This document shows positions 44,201 to 54,640 of a stretch of 64,000 nt of DNA, piece by piece. The notes under the pieces are model-generated. The model saw nothing but the letters and a program-made list of their open reading frames with translations, made no database searches and was not told the origin of the DNA. The translations under genes were made by a program, and so were the position numbers. The first letter of the stretch is position 1. Every line of letters starts with the position of its first letter. The stretch is taken from contig JAPDOI010000870.1 of NCBI GenBank assembly GCA_029168955.1, forward strand, positions 1 through 64,000, given 5' to 3'. The stretch is from Aplectana chamaeleonis. Its lineage: Eukaryota; Nematoda; Chromadorea; Rhabditida; Cosmocercidae.

Positions 44201-45175
44201 CCCGTAGAAAGTGTGCGGGACCCAAGTGGGAGAGCGCCGGATGTCAGAGAAAGTGTGCGGGACTCAAGTGGGAGTGCGCAGGACGCCATAGACAGTGTGC
44301 GGGACCCAAGTGGGAGTGCGCCGGACGCCGTATAAAGTGTGCGGGACCCGAGTGAGAGTGCGTCGGACGCCATAGAAAGTGTGCGGGACCCGAGTGGGAG
44401 AGCGCCGTACGCCATAGACAGTGTGCGGGACCCAAGTGGGAGAGCGCCGTACGTCATAGACAGTGTGCGGGACCCAAGTGGGAGTGCGCAGGACGCCGTA
44501 GAAAGTGTGCAGGGCCCAAGTGGGAGTGCGCCGGACGCCGTAGAAAGTGTGCGGGACCCAAGTGAGAGTGCACCGGACGCCGTAGAAAGTGTGCGGGACC
44601 CAAGTTGGAGTGCGCCGGATGCCGTAGAAAGTGTGCGGGACTCAAGTGGGAGTGCGCCGGACGCCGTATAAAGTGTGCGGGACCCAAGCGGGAGGGCGCC
44701 CGACGCCGTAGAAAGTGTGCGGGACCCGAGTGGGAGAGCGCCGGACGCCATAGAAAGTGTGCGGGACCCAAGTGGGAGTGCGCAGGACGCCGTAGAAAGT
44801 GTGCGGGACCCAAGTGGGAGAGAGCCGGATGTCATAGAAAGTGTGCGGGACTCAAGTGGGAGAGCGCCGGATGTCAGAGAAAGTGTGCGGGACTCAAGTG
44901 GGAGTGCGCAGGACGTCGTAGCCAGTGTGCGGGACCCAAGTGGGAGAGCGCCAGAACCCGTAGAAATTGTGCGAGACCCAAGTGAGAGTGCGCCGTACGT
45001 CATAGACAGTGTGCGGGACCCAAGTGGGAGTGCGCAGGACGCCGTAGAAAGTGTGCGGGACCCAAGTGGGAGTGCGCAGCACGCCATAGACAGTGTGCGG
45101 GACCCAAGGGGGAGCCCGCCGGACGCCGTAGAAAGTGTGCGGGACCCAAGTGGGAGGGCGCCGGACGCCATAGAG
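41221..45175. repeat. Mixed satellite domain
   Basis: Contains an 84-bp dimer repeated twice at about 43,285-43,455 (ACTCAAG unit alternating with a GCCATAG unit) and the GTGAGGGACC/CATGTACGAG cassette near 43,548. Marker unit GCGAAGTACGCC lies at about 42,766 and recurs at about 50,797. Confidence 0.8.
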
Positions 45176-46340
45176 AGCGAGCGTGACCCAAGTGGGAGTG
45201 CGCGGGACGCCGGAGAGAGTGTGCGGGACCCAAGTGGGAGTGCCCGGACGCCGTAGAAAGTGTGCGGGGCCCATGTGGGAGTGCGCCGGACGCCATAGAA
45301 AGTGTACGGGACCCAAGTGGGAGTGCCCGGACGCCGTAGAAAGTGTGCGGGACCCAAATGAGAGTGCGCCGGGCGCCGTAGAAAGTGTGCGGGACCCAAG
45401 TGGGAGTGCCCGGACGCCGTAGAAAGTGTGCGGGGCCCAAGTGGGAGTGCGCCGGACGCCGTAGAAAGTGTGCGGGACCCAAATGAGAGTGCGCCGGACG
45501 CCATAGGAAGTGTGCGGGATACAAGTGGGAGAGCGCCGGATGCCGTATAAAATGTGTGAGACCCGAGGGAGAGCGCGCCGTGGAAAGTGGGCGGGACTCA
45601 AGTGAGAGTGCACCGGACGCTGTGGAAAGTGTGCGAGACCCAAGTGAGAGTGCGCCGGACGCCATAGGAAGTGTGCGGGATACAAGTGGGAGAGCGCCGG
45701 ATGCCGTAGAAAGTGTGCGGGACCCAAGTGGGAGTGCGCCGGACGCCGTAGAAAGTGTGTGGGCCCAAGTGGGAGTGCGCCGGACGCCGTAGAAAGTGTG
45801 TGGGACCCAAATGAGAGTGCGCCGGACGCCGTAGAAAGTGTACGGGACCCAAGTGGGAGTGCCCGGACGCCGTAGAAAGTGTGCGGGACCCAAATGAGAG
45901 TGCGCCGGACGCCGTAGAAAGTGTGCGAGACCCAAGTGGGAGTGCCCGGACGCCGTAGAAAGTGTGTGGGCCCAAGTGGGAGTGCGCCGGACGCCGTAGA
46001 AAGTGTGTGGGACCCAAATGAGAGTGCGCCGGACGCCGTAGAAAGTGTACGGGACCCAAGTGGGAGTGCCCGGACGCCGTAGAAAGTGTGCGGGACCCAA
46101 TTGGGAGTGCGCCGGACGCCGTAGAAAGTGTGCGGGACCCAAGTGGGAGTGCGCCGGACGCCGTAGAAAGTGTGCGGGACCCAAGTGGGAGTGCGCCGGA
46201 CGCCGTAGAAAGTGTGCGGGACCCAAGTGAGAGTGCGCCGGACGCCGTAGAAGTTGTGCGGGACCCAAGTGGGAGACCCCGGGAGGCCGTAGAAAAAGTG
46301 TGGGCCCAAGTGGGAGTGCGCCGGACGCCGTTGAAAGTGT
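45176..46340. repeat. 41/42-bp satellite subfamily
   Basis: Units with GAGTGCCCGGACG have lost one base and are 41 bp long. They occur at 45,242, 45,325 and 45,408, and at 45,861 and 45,944, so the local period is 83 bp (42+41). A five-unit 207-bp repeat starts at 45,761 and again at 45,968. Near 45,560 a unit pair is fused by a deletion of several bases. Confidence 0.83.
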
Positions 46341-47290
46341 GTGGGGCCCAAGTGGGAGTGCGCCGGACGCCGTAGAAAGTGTGCGGGACCCAAGTGGGAG
46401 AGCGCCGGACGCCGTACAAAGTGTGCGGGACCCAAGTGGGAGTGCGCCGGACGCCGTAGAAAGTGTGCGGGACCCAAGTGAGAGTGCGCCGGACGCCGTA
46501 GAAGGTGTGCGGGATCTAAGTGGGAGTGCGCCGGACGCCGTAGAAAGTGTGGGGTACCCAAGTGGGAGAGCGCCGGACGCCGTAGAAAGTGTGCGGGACC
46601 CAAGTGGGAGTGCGCCGGACGCCGTAGAAAGTGTGCGGGACCCAAGTGGGAGTGCGCCGGACGCCGTAGAAAGTGTGCGGGACCCAAGTGGGAGAGCGCC
46701 GGACGCCGTAGAAAGTGTGCGGGACCCAAGTGGGAGTGCGCCGGACGCCGTAGAAAGTGTGCGGGACCCAAGTGGGAGAGCGCCGGACGCCGTAGAAAGT
46801 GTGCGGGACCCAAGTGGGAGAGCGCCGGACGCCGTAGAAAGTGTGCGGGACCCAAGTGGGAGTGCGCCGGACGCCGTAGAAAGTGTGCGGGACCCAAGTG
46901 GGAGAGCGCCGGACGCCGTAGAAAGTGTGCGGGACCCAAGTGGGAGTGCGCCGGACGCCGTAGAAAGTGTGCGGGACCCAAGTGAGAGTGCGCCGGACGC
47001 CGTAGAAAGTGTGCGGGACACAAGTGGGAGAGCGCCGGACGCCGTAGAAAGTGTGCGGAATCCAAGTGGGAGGGCGCCGGACGCCGTAGAAAGTGTGAGG
47101 GGCCCAAATGGGAGAGCGCCGGACGCCGTAGAAAGTGTGCGGGACCCAAGTGGGAGTGCGTCGGACGCCGTAGAAAGTGTGCGGGACTCAAGTGGGAGTG
47201 CGCCGGACGCCGTAGAAAGTTTGCGGGACCCAAGTGGGAGTGCGCCGGACGCAGTAGAAAGTGTGCGGGACTCAAGTGGGAGTGCGCAGG
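46341..47290. repeat. Plain satellite block
   Basis: T and A type units predominate from about 46,380 to 47,000, with a few GTGAGAG variants. The right side grades into units with GGAATCCAAG and GGGGCCCAAATGGG. Confidence 0.83.
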
Positions 47291-49420
47291 ACGCCATAGA
47301 CAGTGTGCGGGACCCAAGTGGGAGTGCGCCGGACGCCGTATAAAGTGTGCGGGACCCGAGTGAGAGTGCGTCGGACGCCATAGGAAGTGTGCGGGACCCG
47401 AGTGGGAGAGTGCCGTACGCCATAGACAGTGTGCGGGACCCAAGTGGGAGTGCGCCGGACGCCGTATAAAGTGTGCGGGACCCATGCGGAAGAGCGCCGG
47501 ACGCCGTAGAAAGGGTGCGGGACCCGAGTGGGAGAGCGCCGTACGCCATAGACAGTCTGCGGGACCCGAGTGGGAGAGCGCCGGATGTCATAGAAAGTGT
47601 GCGGGACCCAAGTGGGAGAGCGCAGGACGCCAGAGAAAGGGTGCGGGACTCAAGTGGGAGTGCGCAGGACGCCGTAGAAAGTGTGCGAGACCGAAGTGAA
47701 AGTGCGCCGGACGCCGTATAAAGTGTGCGGGACCCGAGTGGGAGTGCGCAGGACGCCGTGGAAAGTGTGCGGGACCCAAGTGGAAGAGCGCCGTACGCCA
47801 TAGACAGTGTGCGGGACCCAAGTGGGAGTGCGCAGGACGCCGTAGAAAGTGTGCGGGACCCAAGTGGGAGAGCGCCGGATGTCAGAGAAAGTGTGCGGGA
47901 CTCAAGTGGGAGTGCGCAGGACGCCATAGACAGTGTGCGGGACCCAAGTGGGAGTGCGCCGGACGCCGTATAAAGTGTGCGGGACCCAAGTGGGAGTGCG
48001 CCGGACGCCGTATAAAGTGTGTGGGACCCATGCGGGAGAGCGCCGGACTCCGTAGAAAGTGTGGGAGACCCAAGTGAGAGTGCGCCGGACGCCGTAGAAA
48101 GTGTGCGGGACCCAAATGGGAGTGCGCTGAACGCCGTAGGAAGTGTGCGGCGCCCAAGTAGGAGTGCGCAGGACGCCGTGGAAAGTGTGCGGGACCCAAG
48201 TGGAAGAGCGCCGTACGCCATAGACAGTGTGCGGGACCCAAGTGGGAGTGCGCCGGACTCCGTAGAAAGTGTGCGAGACCCAAGTGAGAGTGCGCCGGAC
48301 TCCGTAGAAAGTGTGCAAGACCCAAGTGAGAGTGCGCCGGACTCCACAGAAAGTGTGCGGGACCCAAGTGAGAGCGCCGGACGCCGTATAAAGTGTGCGG
48401 GACCCGAGTGAGAGGGCGTCGGACATCGTAGAAAGTGTTCGCGACCCAAGTGGGAGAGCGCCGGACCCCGTAGAAAGTGTGCGGGACCCATGTGGGAGAG
48501 CGCCGGACGCGGTAGAAAGTGTGCGGGACCCGAGTGAGATTGCGCCCGACGCCGTAGAAAGTGTGCGGGACCCATGTGGGAGAGCGCCGGACGCGGTAGA
48601 AAGTGTGCGGTACCCAAGTGGGAGTGCGCTGAACGCCGTAGGAAGTGTGCGGGACCCAAGTGGGAGTGCGCAGGACGCCGTAGAAAGTGTGCGGGACCCA
48701 AGTGGGAGAGCGCCGGACGCCGTAGAAAGTGAGCGGAACCCAAGTGGGAGTGTGCCGGACGCCATAGTAAAGTGTGCGGGACCCAAGTGGGATGCGCCGA
48801 ACGCCGTAGAGAGTGTGCGGGACCCGAGTGAGAGTGCGCCGGACGCCGTAGAGAGTGCGCGGGACCCAAGTGGGAGTTCGCCGGACGCCGTAGAAAGTGT
48901 GCGGGATCCAAGTGGGTGTGCCGGACGCCGTAGTAAAGTGTGCGGGACCCAAGTGGGAGAGCGCCGGACGCCGTAGAAAGTGAGCGGAACCCAAGTGGGA
49001 GTGCGCAGGACGCCGTAGAAAGTGTGCGGGAACCAAGTGGGAGTTCGCCGGACGCCGTAGAAAGTGTGCGGGACCCGAGTGGAAGAGCGCAGGACGCCAT
49101 AAACAGTGTGCGGGACCCAAGTGGGAGAGCACCGGATGTCATAGAAAGTGTGCGGGACCCAAGTGGGAGTGCGCCGGACGCAGTAGAAAGTGTGCGGGAC
49201 CCATGTGGGAGAGCGCCGGACGCGGTAGAAAGTGTGCGGGACCCGAGTGAGATTGCGCCTGGCGCCGTAGAAAGTGTGCGGGACCCGAGTGGGAGAGCGC
49301 CGGACGCCATAGACAGTGTGCGGGACCCAAGAGGGAGAGCGCCGGACGCCGTATAAAGTGTGCGGGGCCCAAGTGGGAGTGCGCCGGACGCCGTATAAAG
49401 TGTGCGGGACCCAAGTGGGA
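47291..49420. repeat. Complex satellite domain
   Basis: Starts with the segment shared with 20,220-20,390. A cluster of short indels at 48,366, 48,776, 48,793, 48,918 and 48,935 locally shifts the 42-bp phase. Confidence 0.8.
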
Positions 49421-51310
49421 CTGCCCGGACTCCGTAGAAAGTGTGCGGGGCCCAAGTGGGAGAGCGCCGGACGCCGCAGAAACTGTGCGGGGGCCAAGTG
49501 AGAGTGCGCCGGACGCCGTAGAAAGTGTGCGGGACCCAAGTGGGAGTGCGCAGGACGCCGTAGAAAGTGTGCGGGACCCAAATGAGAGTGCGCCGGACGC
49601 CGTAGAAAGTGTGCGGGACCCAAGTGGGAGTGCGCCAGACGCCATAGAAAGTGTGCGGGACCCAAGTGGGAGAGCGCCGGACGCCGTAGGAAGTGTGCGG
49701 GACCCAAGTGGGAGTGTGCTGAACGCCGTAGGAAGTGTGCGGGACCCAAGTGGGAGTGCGCTGAACGCCGTAGAAAGTTTGCGGGACCCAAGTGGGAGAG
49801 CGCCGGACGCCGTAGAAACTGTGCGGGACCCAACTGGGACAGGGCCGAATGCCGTCGGAAGTGTGCGGGACCCAAGCGGGAAAGCGCCGGACGCTGTATA
49901 AAGTGTGCGGGACCCGAGTGAGAGTGCGCCGGACGCCGTCGAAAGTGTGCAGGACCAAAGTGAGGAAGCGCCGGACGCCGTAGAAAGCATGCGGGACCCA
50001 AGATGGAGTGAGCCGGACGCCGTAGAATGTGTGCGGGAGGCGCCGGACGCCGTAGAAAGTGTGCGGGACCCAAGTGAGAGTGCGCCTGACGCCGTAGAAA
50101 GTGTGCGTGACCCAAGTGGGAGTGCGCCGGACGCCGTAGAAAGTGTGCGGGACCCAAGTGGGAGTGCGCCGGACGCCGTATAAAGTGTGCGGGACCCAAG
50201 TGGGAGAGCGCCGGACGCCGTAGAAAGTGTGCGGGACCCAAGTGGGAGTGCGCCGGACGCCGTAGAAAGTGTGCGGGACCCAAGTGGAGAGTGCGCCGGA
50301 CGCCGTAGAAAGTGTGCGGGACCCAAGTGGGAGTGCGCCGGACGCCGTAGAAAGTGTGCGGGACCCAAGTGGGAGTGCGCCGGACGCCGTAGAAAGTGTG
50401 CGGGACCCAAGTGAGGAGTGCGCCGGACGCCGTAGAAAGTGTGCGGGACCCAAGTGGGAGTGCGCCGGACGCCGTGGAAAGTGTGCGGGACCCAAGTGGG
50501 AGAGCGCCGGACGCCGCAGAAAGTATGTGGGACCCTAGTTGGAGTGCGCCGGACGCCATAGAAAGTGTGCCGGACCCAAGTGGGAGAGCGCCGGACGCCA
50601 TAGAAAGTGTGCGGGACCCGAGTGCAATTGCGCCGGACGCCGTAGGAAGTGTGCGGGATCCGAGTGGGAGTGCGCCGGACGCCGTAGAAAGTGTGCGGGA
50701 TCCGAGTGGGAGTGCGCCGGACACCGTAGAAAAAGTGCGGGACCCAAGTGGGAGTGCGGTGGACGCCGTAGAATGTGTATGGGACCCAAGTGGGAGTGCG
50801 AAGTACGCCGTAGAAAGTTTACGGGACCCAAGTGGGAGAGCGCCGGACGCCATAGAAAGTGTGCGGGACCCAAGTGGGAGAGCGCCGGACGCCATAGAAA
50901 GTGTGCGGGATCCAAGTGGGAGTGCGCCGGACGCCGTAGAAAGTGTGTGGGACCCAAGTGGGAGAGCGTCGGATGCCGTAGAAAGTGTGCGGGACCCGAG
51001 TGAGAGTGCGCCGGACGCCGTAGAAAGTGTGTGGGATTCGAGTGGGAGTGCGCACGACGCTGTAGGAAGTGTGCGGGACCCAAGTGGGAGTGCGCCAGAC
51101 GTCGTAGAAAGTGTGCGGGACCCAAGTGGGAGAGCGCCGGACGCCGTAGAAAGTGTGTGGGACCCAAGTGGGAGTGCGCCGGACGCCGTAGAAAGTGTGC
51201 GGGACCCAAGTGGGAGAGCGCCGGACGCCGTAGAAAGTGTGCGGGACCCAAGTGGGAGAGCGCCGGACGCCGTAGAAAGTGTGCGGGACCTAAGTGGGAG
51301 AGCGCCGGAT
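49421..51310. repeat. Diverged to plain satellite
   Basis: Contains a truncated unit near 50,036 in which about 14 bp are missing (GCGGGAGGCGCCGG), a TGCCCGGACTCCG unit at about 49,422, and the third GTATGTGGGACCCTAG marker cassette at about 50,520. Single inserted bases lie near 50,286 and 50,412. Confidence 0.8.
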
Positions 51311-54300
51311 GTCATAGAAAGTGTGCGGGACCCAGTGAGAGTGCGCCGGACGCCGTATAAAGTGTGCGGGACCCGAGTAAGAGTGCGTCGGACGTCATAG
51401 AAAGTGTGCGGGACCCAAGTGGGAGAGCGCCGGACTCCGTAGAAAGTGTGCGGTACCCAAGTGGGAGTGCGCCGGACCCCGTAGAAAGTGTGCGGTACAC
51501 AAGTGGGAGTGCGCCGGACGCCGTAGAAAGTGTGCGGGACCCATGCGGGAGAGCGCCGGACGCCGTAGAAAGTGTGCGGGACCCAAGTGAGAGTGCGCCG
51601 GACGCCGTAGAAAGTGTGCGGGACCCAAGTGGGAGTGCGCCGGACGCCGTAGAAAGTGTGCGGAGACCCAAGTGGGGGTGCGCAGGACGCCGTAGAAAGT
51701 GTGCGGGACCCATGTACGAGAGCGCCGGACGCCGTAGAAAGTGTGCGGGACCCAAGTGGGAGTGCAACGGACGCCGTAGAAAGGGTGCGGGGCCCAAGGG
51801 GGAGGGCGCCGGGCGCCGTAGAAAGTGGGCGGGACCCAAGTGGGAGAGCGCCGGACGCCGTAGAAAGTGTGCGGGACCCAAGTGAGAGTGCGCCGGACGC
51901 CGTAGAAAGTGTGCGGGACCCAAGTGGGAGTGCGCAGGACGCCGTAGAAAGTGTGCGGGACCCGAGTGGGAGAGTGCCGTACGCCATAGACAGTGTGCGG
52001 GACCCAAGTTGGAGTGCACAGGACGCCATAGAAAGTGTGCGGGGCCCGAGTAGGAGTGCGCAGGACGCCGTGGAAAGTGTGCGGTACCCAAGTGGAAGAG
52101 CGCCGTACGCCATAGAAAGTGTGCGGGACCCAAGCGGGAGTGCGCCGGACGCCGTATAAAGTGTGCGGGACCCAAGTGGGGGAGAGCCGGATGTCATAGA
52201 AAGTGTGCGGGACCCAAGTGAGAGTGCGCCGGACGCCGTAGAAAGCGAGCGGAACCCAAGTGGGGGTGCGCCCGACGCCAAAGAAAGTGTGCGGGACCCA
52301 TGTGGGAGAGCGCCGGACGCGGTAGAAAGTGTGCGAGACCCAAGTGAGAGTGCGCCGGACGCAGTAGAAAGCGAGCGGGACCCAAGTGGGAGTGCGCCGG
52401 ACGCCATAGACAGTGTGCGGGACCCAAGTGGGAGTGCGCCGGACGCCGTATAAAGTGTGCGGGACCCATGCGGGAGAGCGCCGGACTCCGTAGAAAGTGT
52501 GCGAGACCCAAGTGAGAGTGCGCCGGACGCAGTAGAAAGCGAGCGGGACCCAAGTGCGAGTGCGCTGAACGCCGTAGAAAGTGTGCGGGACCCAAGTGGG
52601 AGTCCGCCGGACGCCGTAGAAAGTGTGCGGGACCCGAGTGGGAGTGCGCCGGACCCCGTAGAAAGTGTGCGGTACACAAGTGGGAGTGCGCCGGACGCCG
52701 TATAAAGTGTGCGGGACCCGAGTAAGAGTGCGTCGGGCGTCATAAAAAGTGTGCGAGACCCAAGTGGGAGAGCGCCGGACCCCGTAGAAAGTGTGCGGTA
52801 CACAAGTGGGAGTGCGTTGAACACCGTAGGAAGTGTGCGGGACCCAAGTGGGAGTGCCCGAACTCCGTAGAAAGTGTGCGGGGGCCAAGGGGGAGGGCGC
52901 GGGACGCCGTAGAAAGTGTGCGGGGCCCAAATGAGAGTGCGCCGGACGCCATAGAAAGTGTACGGGACCCAAGTGGGAGTGCGCCGGACGCCGTAGAAAG
53001 TGTGTGGGACCTAAGTGGGAGTGCGCCGGGCGCCGTAGAAAGTGTGCGGGACCCAAGTGGGAGTGCCCGGACTCCGTAGAAAGTGTGCGTGACCCCAGTA
53101 GGAGTGCGAAAGACGCTGTAGAACGTGTGCGGGACCCACGTGGGAGTGCGTCGGACGCCGTAGAACGTGTGTGGGATCCAAGTGGGAGTGCGCCGGACGC
53201 CGTAGAAAGTGTGCGGGACCCAAGTGGGACTGCCCGAACTCCGTAGAAAGTGTGCGGGGCCCAAGTGGGAGTGCGCCGGACGCCGTAGAAAGTGTGCGGG
53301 ACCCAAGTAGGAGTGCGCAGGACGCCGTAGAAAGTGTGCGGGACCCAAGTGGGAGAGCACCGGACGCCACAGAAAGTGTGGGAGACCCAAGTGGGAGTGC
53401 GCCGGACGTCGTAGAAAGTGTGCGGAACCCAAGTGGGAGAGCACCGGACGCCATAGACAGTGTGCGAGACCCAAGTGGGAGTGCGCCGGACGCCGTAGAA
53501 AGTGTGCGGGACCCAAGTGGGAGAGCGCCGAACGCCGTAGAAAGTGTGCGGGACTCAAGTGGGAGTGCGCAGGACGCCATAGACAGTGTGCGGGACCCGA
53601 GTGAGATTGCGCCTGGCGCCGTAGAAAGTGTGCGGGACCTAAGTGGGAGAGCGCCGGACGCCGTAGAAAGTGTGCGGTACCCAAGTGGGAGTGCGCCGGA
53701 CGCCGTATAAAGTGTGCGGGACCCAAGTGGGAGAGCGCAGGACGCCGTGGAAAGTGTGCGGTACCCAAGTGGGAGTGCGCTGAACGCCGTAGGAAGTGTG
53801 CGGCGCCTAAGTAGGGGTGCGCCCGACGCCGTAGAAAGTGTGCGGGACCCATGTGGGAAAGCGCCGGACGCCGTAGAAAGCGAGCGGGACCCAAGTGGGA
53901 GTGCGCCGGACGCCGTATAAAGTGTGCGGGACCCGAGTGGGAGTGCGCAGGACGCCGTGGAAAGTGTGCGGGACCCAAGTGGAAGAGCGCCGTACGCCAT
54001 AGACTGTGTGCGGGACCCAAGTGGGAGTGCGCAGGACGCCGTAGAAAGTGTTCGCGACCCAAGTGGGAGAGCGCCGGACCCCGTAGAAAGTGTGCGAGAC
54101 CCAAGTGAGAGTGCGCCGGACGCCGTATAAAGTGTGCGGGACTCAAGTGGGAGTGCGCAGGACGCCGTAGAAAGTGTGCGGGACCCAAGTGGGAGTCCGC
54201 CGGACGCCGTAGAAAGTGTGCGGGACCAGAGTGGGAGAGCGCCGTACGCCATAGACAGTGTGCGGGACCCGAGTGAGAGGGCGTCGGACGTCGGTGAAAG

Positions 54301-54640
54301 TGTGCGCGACCCAAGTGGGAGAGCGCCGGTCCCCGTAGAAAGTGTGCGAGACCCAAGTGAGAGTGCGCCGGACGCCGTAGAAAGCGAGCGGAACCCAAGT
54401 GGGGGTGCGCCCGACGCCGTAGAAAGTGTGCGGGACCCATGTGGGAGAGCGCCGGACGCGGTAGAAAGTGTGCGGGACCCGAGTGAGATTGCGCCTGGCG
54501 CCGTAGAAAGTGTGCAAGACCTAAGTGGGAGAGCGCCGGACGCCGTAGAAAGTGTGCGGTACCCAAGTGGGAGTGCGCTAAACGCCGTAGAAAGTGTGCG
54601 GGGACCAAGTGGGAGCGCGCCGCAAGCTGTAGAAAGTGTG
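51311..54640. repeat. Complex satellite domain with the closest empty insertion site
   Basis: TA at 52,743-52,744, in GCGTCATAAAAAG, is the unoccupied equivalent of the element insertion site. Its downstream units (CGAGACCC, ACCCCGTAG, CGGTACACAAG, GCGTTGAACACCG) match the right flank of copy 1. Another empty site is TA 51,398-51,399. One-base-short TGCCCG(A/G)ACTCCG units occur at 52,856, 53,065 and 53,232. Confidence 0.83.
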
